Assembly (NCBI RefSeq): GCF_001766415.1
Contig: NZ_MKXO01000014.1
Location: forward strand, 1 to 39,455
From: Exiguobacterium aurantiacum
GTDB taxonomy: Bacteria; Bacillota; Bacilli; Exiguobacteriales; Exiguobacteriaceae
Length of the DNA: 39,455 bases
Direction: 5' to 3'
Position 1 is the first letter of the stretch. Each line of letters starts with the position of its first letter. The notes beneath the pieces are model-generated. The model was not told the DNA's origin and searched no databases. It saw only the letters and a program-made list of their open reading frames with translations. Below are positions 1 to 8,087 of the stretch, piece by piece. The position numbers were made by a program, and so were the translations under genes.

Positions 1-98
1 GTTCCTTGAAAACTGAAGATATAGGGTTGTGGCAGGAAGTTCGTCTGTCACGTAAAATCTTCAACGTTCACCTAGCGGATGACCGAAGTAGCGAAAAC
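1..98 (+). repeat. Terminal direct repeat, left copy (98 bp)
   Basis: These 98 bases are identical and in the same orientation to 39358-39455. They cover the 5' part of the structured element, including its first two helices. The sequence continues into the rest of the element here, whereas the other copy is cut by the window end. The repeat could come from a multicopy element at which an assembly broke, or be the overlap of a circular assembly. Confidence 0.97.
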
Positions 99-249
99 CA
101 AGCAAAGTAGGCATCAGCACTAAAGAAACGGACAAGGTCAACTTTCAACCGTCGGGACGACGGGGGTAGCCTGATCAGGTTCCGGCTGATAGGTCGGATA
201 ACTCAGGAATCCTCCACCGCTAAGCAAGGCGTAGGTGGGGGTAGTTCAA
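1..249 (+). ncRNA. Candidate standalone omega-RNA-like element with IS200/IS605-type right end
   Basis: No open frame here resembles a known protein, but the sequence is rich in helices. TGAAGAT (14-20) pairs with ATCTTCA (57-63). GTGGCAG (29-35) pairs with CTGTCAC (45-51, one G-U). CCGTC (149-153) pairs with GACGG (159-163). ATCAG (174-178) can pair with CTGAT (185-189). A strong terminal hairpin joins CCTCCACC (211-218) to GGTGGGGG (234-241), followed by TAGTTCAA (242-249). A GC-rich hairpin just before TTCAA/TCAA is typical of IS200/IS605 right ends, where TnpB guide RNAs are encoded. An IscB-associated (HEARO) RNA is the alternative. No tnpA, tnpB or iscB gene is present. The right boundary at about 249 is inferred from TTCAA and from where ABC-F-like coding sequence resumes. 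The left boundary is unknown; homology is guaranteed only from base 1, where the window starts. Confidence 0.5.
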
Positions 250-900
250 CGAAAACAACGGCTCATGATCGGTTATTTGGCACAATTGCCCGCCTATCCG
301 AACAAGAGTGGACGCGACGTGCTCTACACCGCGTTCGCTGAACTGATTCGACTCGGCGAGGCGATGCATGCGCTCGAGGCAGAGATGGCGTCAAGCTACA
401 AACTTGAGCCGTTATTAGACAAGTACGGAGCGCTCCAAACCCGATACGAGCAGCGCGGCGGCTATGTAATCGACTCAAAAGTGAACGCTATGATTGACGG
501 GATCCGCCTCACGAGATTCGTCGACCGCTTCACCGGAACGCTCGTCGTCGTTTCCCATGACAGGTACTTCTTGAACAAACTGTTCCCGATCACGTATTGG
601 CTCGATGGAACGATCACCCGTTTCCCGGGAAATGTCGCCTACGCGCTCGAAAAACGGGTTGAACCTCACATCGCCGAACCCGTCTCGCAACCGAAAGCCA
701 AAATAGCCAAACCGAAACGGCCAGTCGATACCGCGGCCGATGAGGCACGATTGAACCAGCTCGAAGATGATCATCAGAGTCTACTCACTCAAATGAACGA
801 CACGAACGACGTCGAGGAACTGATGACGCTGCAACGACAAGCCGATGCGCTCCAAGCTGACATCGATACGCTGCTCAATCAGTTGCTTGAATCGATTTAA
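250..900 (+). pseudogene. Remnant of an ABC-F ATPase gene (truncated, internally deleted)
   Basis: The frame is open to a TAA at 900 but encodes joined pieces of an ABC-F protein (Uup/YfmR-like). After the element come the post-Walker A segment with MIGYLAQLPAYP and a helical arm ending in GGYVIDSKVNAMIDG. The frame then jumps, near 511-520, to the H-loop of the second nucleotide-binding domain (TGTLVVVSHDRYFLN). It ends with a C-terminal coiled coil rich in Leu, Gln and Asp. Both Walker A motifs, both LSGGQ signatures and both Walker B motifs are absent. ABC-F proteins are usually over 500 residues, so roughly the first 50 residues and some 350 internal residues are missing. A GTG at 235 could open the frame but lies inside the element's hairpin. 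The product could not hydrolyse ATP. The left truncation coincides with the structured element. Confidence 0.88.
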
Positions 901-906
901 CGACGA

Positions 907-937
907 ACGACGCCGTGTCAACGGCGTCGTTTTTGTT
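907..937 (+). terminator. Rho-independent terminator after the ABC-F remnant
   Basis: ACGACGCC (907-914) pairs perfectly with GGCGTCGT (923-930) across an 8-base loop and is followed by TTTTGTT. The stop codon of the small reverse-strand gene (918-920) lies in the loop. Confidence 0.85.
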
Positions 938-1079
938 CGAACCAGGATTGGACTAAAAAGCCGGTCACACCGACCGCCATCAAAAAATACGGGACGACGC
1001 GCGGCACCGCGCTCGCCTCTCCGATTGACATGAGCAGCAGTCCGCTCACGAACGTGCCGAGCCAGTACAATTTCGGCAT
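918..1079 (-). CDS. Small two-helix membrane protein, 53 residues, unknown function
   Basis: The ATG at 1079 follows a good ribosome binding site (AAGGGGTG, spacer 5) and runs to a TGA at 918-920. The protein begins MPKLYWLGTFVSGLL. It has two hydrophobic stretches at about residues 5-20 and 29-46 and a positively charged C-terminus (KRRR), so it is predicted to sit in the membrane with the tail in the cytoplasm. I do not recognise a family. The coding nature rests on the ribosome binding site, the amphipathic pattern and the fit against the terminator. Confidence 0.6.
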   Translation of the reverse strand: MPKLYWLGTFVSGLLLMSIGEASAVPRVVPYFLMAVGVTGFLVQSWFEQKRRR

Positions 1080-1104
1080 AGATTCACCCCTTCATTCATC
1101 ACCT

Positions 1105-1132
1105 AAGAAAAAGCGCCACACGTGTGGCGCTT
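1105..1132 (-). terminator. Palindromic terminator, reverse strand
   Basis: A 22-bp perfect palindrome at 1111-1132 (AAGCGCCACAC and its complement) is followed on the reverse strand by TTTTCTT. It would end transcripts coming from the gene-poor stretch upstream. Confidence 0.7.
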
Positions 1133-1685
1133 AACGGTGAGCATTTTCTAAAAAAGCGGACTTTCACCCGATCGAGAAACATCTCGATCGACCGTCCCAG
1201 CGGATTGGTCAAATACGTGCTAGAAAATCGACGCGATTCACGCAATGATTTCTGAGCATACGTTCGTCTAGAGGTCGATATAGCCTGGCACAGAAGCAAA
1301 AAATCGGTTCCGGATTGGCATGTTACCGACACTTCGACTGTGAAAAATGAAATCTGTCACGAACCTCGTCCTGCTCACCTCTGTTTCCAGAAAAATCGAT
1401 ACCTGTTGACGTCTGCTTCCCCAAAGCATCATGTTTGTCTGCCCCTTGCCGTTTTAACATACGCAAGGTGGACGACAGAGCGGATATGAAGGACGGTCAC
1501 ACAGGTCGATTTTTCTGACATGCTGTCTCTCGTTTCACCGAGCCGGCCTCGGCCAAACAACGACTGAATCTTTGTTTCATCCGTTGCCCCCTTTCAGCTC
1601 AACACGTTGAATGAGGACTACATTAATACAATAGCCGTTCTGCCCAGCGACGAACCCTAGTTCACCATTTCTTCAAAATTTCAGC
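1133..1685. other. About 550 bp without a recognisable gene
   Basis: Frames on both strands are short, lack convincing ribosome binding sites and resemble no family I know. One structure stands out: CGATCGAGA (1169-1177) pairs with TCTCGATCG (1182-1190). On the reverse strand this hairpin lies a short distance before a T-run and then the palindromic terminator at 1105-1132, so something may be transcribed leftward here. Decayed coding sequence or a small RNA are both possible. Nothing more can be supported. Confidence 0.4.
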
Positions 1686-2534
1686 TCATACATAACGATC
1701 CAGCGCATACGCGACTCCATCCGCCTCGGCGTCTTTCGTAATATGGGTACTGATGTCTTTTAGCGGATCGACCGCGTTGCCCATCGCAATTCTCGTCTCC
1801 GCCACCTCGAACATCGAGATATCATTCAAGTTGTCCCCGATTGCAACGATCTCTTCTTGCGGGATCTGATGATGCTCGGCGAGCTGCTTCAGCGCCATGC
1901 CTTTACTCGCCTTCGGATGTCCAATTTCAATCTTCGTCCATCCCGCCGTCGTGATCAAAATATCAGTCCGCGGCTCGTAAAGCTTCCGTAGCTTATGCAG
2001 CTTACGACGATCGAACGAATAGATGAACACTTTGTACACTTCATCGGCTTCAAAATCAATCTCATCAATCGTATCGACGTACGTCAGGCCGAACTGTTCA
2101 TTTTGAATCTCGATCTCCCGCTCGCCCCACTCTCGGGTGAACGACTGGTCGTGCGGCAACACCTCATCTAATTCGCCTTTTAACAAGTCGGTACCCGTGC
2201 GCAACACTTTGACACCGGCGTTCGTATAAAACTCGACGTACGTATCATGCTCATGCGCCACGTCCCATAACTCCTGAACGACTTGTTTCGGGAGGGCGTG
2301 ATAGTAAATACGTTCATTTTCATAAAATGCGATCGCCCCGTTCCCGGAAAGGATCGGGCACGTCAACTCGCTCCGCTTCAAAATTTCCTCGATATCATGG
2401 ATTGAGCGTCCTGACGAGATGGCGACCAAATCACCGCGCTCCTGGCGTCGCCGGATTGCTTGTTGGTTCGCTTCCGTGATGACACCGGTGCGCGACAATA
2501 ACGTCCCGTCTAAGTCGATGGCAATCAATTTCAT
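1686..2534 (-). CDS. Cof-type HAD-superfamily phosphatase
   Basis: A 282-residue soluble protein of the Cof/YidA branch (HAD subfamily IIB), which dephosphorylates sugar phosphates and similar small metabolites. Motif I is IDLDGTLL with the nucleophile and acid at D7 and D9. Motif II is the Ser in SSGRS (40-44). Motif IV is GDNLNDISMF from about residue 233, which supplies the Mg2+ ligands. The family's C2 cap domain fills the middle. Length is typical. The ATG at 2534 follows GGAGAG at a spacing of 6. The gene stands alone, divergent from the BCCT transporter. The physiological substrate cannot be read from the sequence. Confidence 0.9.
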   Translation of the reverse strand: MKLIAIDLDGTLLSRTGVITEANQQAIRRRQERGDLVAISSGRSIHDIEEILKRSELTCPILSGNGAIAFYENERIYYHALPKQVVQELWDVAHEHDTYVEFYTNAGVKVLRTGTDLLKGELDEVLPHDQSFTREWGEREIEIQNEQFGLTYVDTIDEIDFEADEVYKVFIYSFDRRKLHKLRKLYEPRTDILITTAGWTKIEIGHPKASKGMALKQLAEHHQIPQEEIVAIGDNLNDISMFEVAETRIAMGNAVDPLKDISTHITKDAEADGVAYALDRYV

Positions 2535-2626
2535 TTAATTCTCTCCTTTCAGCATGTTTGTCTCCATTCTAATTCCCTGATTTGCTCAGTCTCAACTGTC
2601 AGATTGCACAGTAAATGAAAACTCCG

Positions 2627-2652
2627 GTTTCCCACTTTCAAAAATAGGGAAT
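2627..2652 (+). promoter_or_regulatory. Possible sigma-B promoter for the BCCT transporter
   Basis: GTTTCC (2627-2632), 14 bases, then GGGAAT (2647-2652). The Bacillus general-stress consensus is GTTTAA-N12-14-GGGTAT, so the -35 half has two mismatches and the -10 half one. A stress promoter would suit an osmolyte importer, but the match is imperfect. Confidence 0.4.
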
Positions 2653-2700
2653 TTATTATTAGTTCTCAATAATATTTGTCCGTTCGGAAAGGAGTTCTTT

Positions 2701-4215
2701 ATGAACATCTCAACTGGAAAGCCGCGTTTGAATCGTGTGTTTTACATCTCTGCGAGCATCATTGCCCTGCTCGTCTTATTCGGTGCGATTCGCCCGACAT
2801 TATTTGCTGACATCGCCGGCAGTATCTTCAACTTCACGACCCGGTCGTTCGGTTGGTTCTACTTACTAGCCGTCTTCTTTTTCGTCCTCTTCTTAATCTT
2901 CCTCGCTTTCAGCAAGTACGGAAAGATTCGTCTCGGGGCAGACAGCGACCGACCACAATACCCGTTCTTCACTTGGATCGGAATGTTATTTTCGGCCGGG
3001 TTCGGGGTCGGGCTCGTCTTTTGGGGCGTCGCTGAACCGATGAGTCACTTCATCACGCCCCCATATGCGGATACGACTGAACTGACAGTCGAGGGAGCCC
3101 GACTCGCCATGGCCTATTCGTTCTTTCACTGGGGCGTCAGTCAATGGTCCGTCTTCGCCATCGTCGGATTGATCATCGCCTACTTCCAGTTTCGCCGGAA
3201 CACAGATGGACGGATTTCGACAAGTTTATCTCCGCTCATCAAAGAGCGGCCTTACAAACAACCGCTCAACCAAACAATCGACATTTTTGCCGTCATCGCG
3301 ACGGTCATGGGTGTCGCGACTTCGCTCGGGCTCGGCGTCCTGCAAATCAATGGCGGACTGAATAGCGTCTTCGGGTTGCCGAACACGGCACTCGTCCAAG
3401 TCCTCATCATCGTCGTATTGACCGCCTTGTTCTTGACGTCGACGACGACCGGTCTCGATCGCGGGATCAAATGGCTAAGTAACATCAACCTCGGAACGGC
3501 ACTTGTATTGATGGTGTTCGTCTTCTTCGCCGGTCCGACCATCTTCATCTTAGAGACGTTCACGCTCGGGCTTGGCGACTATTTGCAAAACTTTATCCGC
3601 TATAGTCTCCGTCTCCAACCTTATCAACAAGGGACGTGGGTACGGGACTGGACGATTTTCTACTGGGCATGGGCCATCGCCTGGTCGCCATTCGTCGGAG
3701 CGTTCGTCGCTCGTGTTTCACGAGGCCGTACGATTCGCGAATTCATCGTCGGTGTTCTCGTCGTACCACCGTTCATCGCGCTCATGTGGATTGCCGTGTT
3801 CGGCGGGACCGCCCTTCATCTCGACTTGTTTGAAGGGACATCGATCGCCCAGGCAGTCGACGCGGACGTCACGAGCGCCTTGTTCGTCACGTTCGCCGAG
3901 CTGCCGTTCAGTTTCATCCTGTCTATCTTGTCGATTTTATTGATTCTCACGTTCTTGATCACGTCGGCCGACTCGGCGACGTACATCATCAGCAGCATGA
4001 CAACGAACGGAAGCTTGAACCCGCCGCTTTCCGTCCGCATCGTCTGGGGCATCTTGCTAGGTGGCATCGCCGCTGTCCTGCTCATCGCGAGCGGACTCGA
4101 AGGGCTACAGACCGCTTCCTTGATCTCGGCCCTGCCGTTCACGATCATTCTAATCTTGATGGTGTACACGCTGTTCAGCTTATTGCGTCAAGAAAACCTT
4201 AAAAAAATTAAATAG
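2701..4215 (+). CDS. BCCT-family osmolyte (betaine/choline/carnitine) transporter
   Basis: A 504-residue membrane protein with about 12 hydrophobic helices, the family's usual size. Two BCCT signatures are clear: GVGLVFWGVAEP at about 102-113, and the segment at about 321-348 that contains YWAWAIAWSPFVGAFVAR and ends SRGRTIREF. BCCT carriers import glycine betaine, choline, carnitine or proline betaine with Na+ or H+, mainly for osmoprotection. OpuD of B. subtilis is the closest concept, but substrate cannot be assigned from the motifs. The C-terminal tail is short (ending ENLKKIK), unlike the long regulatory tail of BetP, so osmosensing may differ. The ATG follows GGAAAGGAG at good spacing. 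The gene is monocistronic, ending at the hairpin at 4222. Confidence 0.93.
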   Translation: MNISTGKPRLNRVFYISASIIALLVLFGAIRPTLFADIAGSIFNFTTRSFGWFYLLAVFFFVLFLIFLAFSKYGKIRLGADSDRPQYPFFTWIGMLFSAGFGVGLVFWGVAEPMSHFITPPYADTTELTVEGARLAMAYSFFHWGVSQWSVFAIVGLIIAYFQFRRNTDGRISTSLSPLIKERPYKQPLNQTIDIFAVIATVMGVATSLGLGVLQINGGLNSVFGLPNTALVQVLIIVVLTALFLTSTTTGLDRGIKWLSNINLGTALVLMVFVFFAGPTIFILETFTLGLGDYLQNFIRYSLRLQPYQQGTWVRDWTIFYWAWAIAWSPFVGAFVARVSRGRTIREFIVGVLVVPPFIALMWIAVFGGTALHLDLFEGTSIAQAVDADVTSALFVTFAELPFSFILSILSILLILTFLITSADSATYIISSMTTNGSLNPPLSVRIVWGILLGGIAAVLLIASGLEGLQTASLISALPFTIILILMVYTLFSLLRQENLKKIK

Positions 4216-4221
4216 CCACTT

Positions 4222-4254
4222 ACCCTTTACCTTCTAAATGTGTAAAGGGTTTTT
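4222..4254 (+). terminator. Rho-independent terminator after the BCCT gene
   Basis: ACCCTTTAC (4222-4230) pairs with GTAAAGGGT (4242-4250), and the T-run follows immediately. Confidence 0.85.
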
Positions 4255-4282
4255 GTGATGAATGACAATGAAACATTTCATA

Positions 4283-4311
4283 TTGACTATTATAGTTGTT
4301 ATTTTGATTAT
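4283..4311 (+). promoter_or_regulatory. Sigma-A type promoter for the Xre/DUF3169 pair
   Basis: TTGACT (4283-4288), a 17-base spacer, then GATTAT (4306-4311) within an AT-rich stretch, about 35 bases before the Xre start codon. Placement after the BCCT terminator supports a separate transcription unit. Confidence 0.55.
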
Positions 4312-4345
4312 AATCGTGTACATTAACCTTAACGAGGTGAAGATT

Positions 4346-4552
4346 ATGAAAACAAAATTGAAAGAACTCCGCGCTCGATTTGGCATGAATCAGACTGAAC
4401 TTGCCAAGCGGGCTCACATCTCACGTCAAACCGTCAGTTTAATTGAACGTGAAGAATTCATGCCATCTTTATTGATTGCCGTGAAAATCGCACGTGTGTT
4501 TGAGGAACCCATTGAAGAAGTATTTCAATTTGACGAGGAGGAATTACAATGA
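4346..4552 (+). CDS. Small Xre-family (Cro/CI) transcriptional regulator
   Basis: A 68-residue protein that is essentially one helix-turn-helix domain: residues 1-60 contain NQTELAKRAHISRQTVSLIE, the classic Xre HTH. I chose the ATG at 4346 because it follows AACGAGGTG at good spacing. An upstream ATG at 4262 would add a hydrophobic stretch overlapping the promoter. The stop overlaps the next start (ATGA), so the two are translationally coupled. Stand-alone HTH regulators of this kind next to DUF3169 or DUF2975-type membrane proteins are common in Firmicutes and usually autoregulate. The signal is unknown. Confidence 0.88.
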   Translation: MKTKLKELRARFGMNQTELAKRAHISRQTVSLIEREEFMPSLLIAVKIARVFEEPIEEVFQFDEEELQ

Positions 4553-5247
4553 AATCATGGTTCAAATTTGGTCTGCAGATGTTTCTCGGCGGAGTGGTCG
4601 GTTACACCTTCATGTATGTCTATTTAAACAACGAAACAATTCAAGTCGATTTGACAAAGCTTGTCTTCCCTTTAACATTGCTATTGCTTCTTTCGCTACT
4701 CGGACTGATTGCTTGGGGTTTTAGCCGCGTTCAACGTATACGTCGCCTGACGAAACAGCCTTTGACCGGCGATGAAGAAGATGAGGCCGAGGGATACATG
4801 TATCAAGCCTATAGTGACGGTTCGCTCGCATCCTCGTTGACGATTATCCTCAGTCTCACCTCGGCTAGCTTTATTTTATTGACCGATCAATCGCCATCGT
4901 TTCTCATCGCGACTTTGCTCTCGTTAGCGGTGGGCTCAATCCTTACCTATTCATTGAACACATTATTACCAATCATGTATCCAGAGCGTTCCCTCCCAAA
5001 ACTGTCAGATCCGGATTATGCACAGCGATTGCTCGACCTCTCCGATGACGGTGAGAAACATGTCATGTTGCAAGGCTTGTACAAGACAAACATCTCGACG
5101 ACCTCGCTTATGACATTTGCGATTATTTTGTTGCTCGTCTATTCGATTGTGACGGGGGATTCACAATTGTTTTCAATTTTTGTCGTAACATTGATTATGG
5201 TATTTACAAACGTTCAATATATACACATCATCCGCTCCAAAAATTGA
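4549..5247 (+). CDS. DUF3169-like membrane protein
   Basis: A 232-residue protein with about six hydrophobic segments arranged as pairs: residues roughly 7-25 and 35-58, a charged stretch with KQPLTGDEEDEAEGYMY, then about 85-105, 110-130, 180-200 and 203-222. The opening MKSWFKFGLQMFLGGVVGY and the paired layout are like DUF3169 proteins, which are typically encoded after a small Xre regulator as here. The biochemical role of the family is not known to me. The start overlaps the regulator's stop by 4 bases. The family call is from memory of the pattern and should be treated as probable. Confidence 0.7.
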   Translation: MKSWFKFGLQMFLGGVVGYTFMYVYLNNETIQVDLTKLVFPLTLLLLLSLLGLIAWGFSRVQRIRRLTKQPLTGDEEDEAEGYMYQAYSDGSLASSLTIILSLTSASFILLTDQSPSFLIATLLSLAVGSILTYSLNTLLPIMYPERSLPKLSDPDYAQRLLDLSDDGEKHVMLQGLYKTNISTTSLMTFAIILLLVYSIVTGDSQLFSIFVVTLIMVFTNVQYIHIIRSKN

Positions 5248-5308
5248 CGCTACCTTTGCGGTTTGCTACGCTTTTGACAGAATTGAACGACACATTTAAG
5301 GGGGATAC

Positions 5309-6589
5309 ATGATGGTTCAAGATTTCACACGCGGTTATGCGGAGACGCGAGACGCAAGCGACCCGCTCGCACACTACCGGGGAGAGTTTTACTTACCGCA
5401 AGACGGGATCTACATGGACGGGAATTCGCTCGGTCTGTTATCGAAACGAGCCGAGAAGACGTTACTCGAGTCGCTCAGTGACTGGAAAGAACTCGGAATC
5501 GACGGCTGGATGTCGGGGCGCCATCCGTGGTTCAACCTGTCAGAAGAGCTGGCCGCACTCAACGCGCCGCTCATCGGTGCGAGTGCCGACGAAGTCATGG
5601 TCACCGGATCGACGACCGTCAACTTGCACCAGCTCGCCGCCACGTTCTTTAAACCGGTCGGCAAACGGACGAAAATTCTCGCCGATGCGCTGACGTTCCC
5701 GTCGGACATTTACGCACTCCAAAGCCAACTCTTGCTACGAGACCTCGATCCGGCCGAGCATCTCGTTCAAGTGCCGAGCCGTGACGGCCGTTATTTAAAT
5801 GAGGATGACATCATCGCCGCGATGACTGACGACATCGCGCTCATCGTCTTGCCGACGGTGTTATATCGGAGCGGTCAGATTCTTGATATGGCCCGCCTCG
5901 CCAAAGCCGCACACGAACGCGACATTTTGATCGGCTTTGATGCGTGCCACTCGGTCGGCGCCATCCCGCACGCGTTTCACGATTGGGGCGTCGACTTCGC
6001 CTACTGGTGCAACTATAAGCATTTGAACGGCGGACCAGGAAGCGTCGGTGGGCTGTTCGTCCATGAACGTCATTTCGGGACGACGCCAGGTCTTGCCGGC
6101 TGGTTCGGATCACGAAAAGACAAACAGTTCGACATGGACCATACGATGACACCAGCTGAACATGCCGGTGCGTTCCAAATCGGGACACCGCACGTCATGA
6201 GCCTCGCGCCACAACTCGGCGCGCTCGAGATGTTCAATGAGGTCGGCATGGAAGCGATTCGTGAGAAGTCGCTCGCCTTAACGACGTATATGACCGAATT
6301 GATTGATGAACTGCTCGCACCGCACGGCTTCGTCATCGGCAGCCCGCGCGATGAAAAACGACGTGGTGCCCATTTGAGCCTCGAGCATCCGGAGGCGGCC
6401 CGCATCTGTAAAGCGCTCAAACAACATCGCGTCATTCCCGATTTCCGAGCGCCGAACATCATCCGCCTCGCACCGGTCGCGCTCTACAACACGTTCACCG
6501 ACGTGTACGACGTCGTCATGATCTTGAAGGCAATAATGGACAATAAAGAATACGAGGCGTTCGAGAACGTCCGTGAAGTCGTAGCTTAA
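5309..6589 (+). CDS. kynU: Kynureninase
   Basis: A 426-residue PLP enzyme of aminotransferase class V. It cleaves L-kynurenine to anthranilate and L-alanine. The PLP-binding lysine is K237 in [13 protein letters not shown], and the N-terminal [18 protein letters not shown] is a kynureninase signature. [11 protein letters not shown] carries the Asp that contacts the pyridine ring. Length is typical. Two start codons lie in tandem (5309, 5312) behind AAGGGGG; the second has the better spacing. It is followed 11 bases later by kynA and then kynB with a ribosome binding site for each. No separate promoter is convincing in the 60-bp gap before it. Confidence 0.97.
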   Translation: MMVQDFTRGYAETRDASDPLAHYRGEFYLPQDGIYMDGNSLGLLSKRAEKTLLESLSDWKELGIDGWMSGRHPWFNLSEELAALNAPLIGASADEVMVTGSTTVNLHQLAATFFKPVGKRTKILADALTFPSDIYALQSQLLLRDLDPAEHLVQVPSRDGRYLNEDDIIAAMTDDIALIVLPTVLYRSGQILDMARLAKAAHERDILIGFDACHSVGAIPHAFHDWGVDFAYWCNYKHLNGGPGSVGGLFVHERHFGTTPGLAGWFGSRKDKQFDMDHTMTPAEHAGAFQIGTPHVMSLAPQLGALEMFNEVGMEAIREKSLALTTYMTELIDELLAPHGFVIGSPRDEKRRGAHLSLEHPEAARICKALKQHRVIPDFRAPNIIRLAPVALYNTFTDVYDVVMILKAIMDNKEYEAFENVREVVA

Positions 6590-6600
6590 GGAGATTAACG

Positions 6601-7440
6601 ATGAGTGAACGTATCGAACATAAAGTCGAGCAATCGATTCAAACTGACTTTTCAAAAGACATGTCGTATGGCGACTATTTACAGCTCGACCCGATCTTAT
6701 CGAGTCAACATCGCCTGTCGGACCACCACGACGAGATGCTGTTTATCATCATCCACCAGACGAGTGAGTTGTGGATGAAGTTGATCTTGCATGAGTTGGC
6801 TGCGGCCGTGACCGCCATCGAAACGGGTGAGCTCGAACGCTCGTTCAAAATGCTCGCCCGCGTCTCGAAAATCCAACAACAACTCATCCAATCGTGGAGC
6901 GTCCTCGCGACGCTCACCCCGGCCGAATATTTAGAGTTCCGTGACGAGCTCGGCTCGTCATCTGGCTTCCAATCGTACCAGAACCGCCAGATTGAATTCG
7001 CGCTCGGCTTTAAAAATGCACGGACGCTCAGTGTCTATGCCCATGACGAGGCACTCTATCCGCTCCTCGAGGCGTCACTGAACGCACCGAGCATCTATGA
7101 CGTGACCGCCCGTGAGATGCACCGCCGCGGACTGCATATCGACGCGGACGTGCTCGACCGGGACGTGACGCAGGACTGGGAGTGGAACGAGAGCGTCGAG
7201 AACGCTTGGGCCGCCGTGTACCGGGACGTCAACACGTACTGGGACTTGTATGAACTCGGCGAGAAGTTGCTAGACATCGGCAACCAACAACAGATGTGGC
7301 GTTTCAATCATATGAGCACGGTCGAACGGATCATCGGTCAAAAAATGGGTACGGGTGGATCGTCCGGCGTGAACTACTTGCGCCGCGTCCTCGACCACCG
7401 TTTCTTCCCTGAACTATGGACCGTCCGGACAAAATTGTGA
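6601..7440 (+). CDS. kynA: Tryptophan 2,3-dioxygenase
   Basis: A 279-residue heme enzyme that opens the indole ring of L-tryptophan to give N-formylkynurenine, the first pathway step. The conserved segment with [19 protein letters not shown] (about residues 50-68) forms the substrate pocket. The distal region with [15 protein letters not shown] (about 119-133) is also diagnostic, and [12 protein letters not shown] near the C-terminus matches the family. Length equals the usual bacterial size. The ribosome binding site AAGGAG overlaps the kynU stop region, so this is the second gene of a tight operon. Confidence 0.97.
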   Translation: MSERIEHKVEQSIQTDFSKDMSYGDYLQLDPILSSQHRLSDHHDEMLFIIIHQTSELWMKLILHELAAAVTAIETGELERSFKMLARVSKIQQQLIQSWSVLATLTPAEYLEFRDELGSSSGFQSYQNRQIEFALGFKNARTLSVYAHDEALYPLLEASLNAPSIYDVTAREMHRRGLHIDADVLDRDVTQDWEWNESVENAWAAVYRDVNTYWDLYELGEKLLDIGNQQQMWRFNHMSTVERIIGQKMGTGGSSGVNYLRRVLDHRFFPELWTVRTKL

Positions 7441-7452
7441 GGAGACATAACG

Positions 7453-8079
7453 ATGACACAATGGATTGACGTATCACAGCCGCTCGACGACTCGATCACG
7501 ACATGGCCGGGCGACACAAAGTTCCACTACGAGATCGCTTGGCCGATGGCGGACAGTGGCTCCGTCAACGTCGGCAAAGTGACGATGAGTCTACATACAG
7601 GCACACATATTGACGCCCCGTTCCATTTTGACGATGCCGGCAAGCGGGTGATCGACCTCGACCCCGGGCTCTACATCGGACCGGCCCGGGTCATTCATTT
7701 GCCCGGCCGCCAAAAGATTGAAGCGAGCGATTTGGACGGGTTCGACTTGACCGGTGTCGAGCGCCTCATCCTGAAGACGGACGGCTGGCCGAACAAAGCT
7801 GAATTCCCAAGCCAGATCCCGGAACTGACGCCATCCCTCGCTGAGCGGTTGGGACAGCTCGGTATTTATTTGATCGGTCTCGACCTGCCATCGGTCGACG
7901 CGATCGACAGTAAAGACATGGACGCCCACCACGCACTCGCGCGGAACGGCGTCCACATCCTCGAAGGACTTGTCCTCGATGCGATCGCGCCCGGGGATTA
8001 CGAATTGAACGCCGTCCCGCTTCCAATCGTGGAAGGTGACGGTAGCCCGGTGCGTGCATTGCTTCGCTCGATTGACTAA
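7453..8079 (+). CDS. kynB: Kynurenine formamidase (arylformamidase)
   Basis: A 208-residue metal-dependent cyclase/formamidase-family enzyme. It hydrolyses N-formylkynurenine to kynurenine and formate. The metal-binding motif HTGTHIDAPFHF (about residues 50-61) is intact. DLPSVDAIDSKDMDAHH (about 142-158) is the second conserved family block. It begins MTQWIDVSQPLDDSITTWPGD, the usual KynB start. Together with kynU and kynA it completes the route from tryptophan to anthranilate. Kynurenine 3-monooxygenase and 3-hydroxyanthranilate dioxygenase are not in the window, so NAD synthesis from tryptophan is not supported here. Confidence 0.96.
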   Translation: MTQWIDVSQPLDDSITTWPGDTKFHYEIAWPMADSGSVNVGKVTMSLHTGTHIDAPFHFDDAGKRVIDLDPGLYIGPARVIHLPGRQKIEASDLDGFDLTGVERLILKTDGWPNKAEFPSQIPELTPSLAERLGQLGIYLIGLDLPSVDAIDSKDMDAHHALARNGVHILEGLVLDAIAPGDYELNAVPLPIVEGDGSPVRALLRSID

Positions 8080-8087
8080 CTGATCTT

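Noticed and set aside
15-30. GAAGATATAGG resembling the S element of a group I intron (IStron)
   Set aside because: It lies at the 5' side of the element rather than near its 3' end, and no P/Q/R core partners could be found.
1-60. Resemblance of CCTTGAAAACTGAA to the 16S-23S spacer box of Firmicutes
   Set aside because: No rRNA or tRNA sequence follows or precedes either copy; an ABC-F remnant and a GNAT gene flank them instead.
235-249. GTG at 235 as the start of a 221-residue gene
   Set aside because: It lies inside the terminal hairpin of the structured element and has no ribosome binding site; the homology to ABC-F begins only after about 250.
1099-1332. Reverse-strand frame of 77 codons
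   Set aside because: It runs through the palindromic terminator, lacks a ribosome binding site and has no recognisable composition.
5274-5300. TTGACA upstream of kynU as a -35 box
   Set aside because: The -10 position would fall on the kynU ribosome binding site with no TATAAT-like match.
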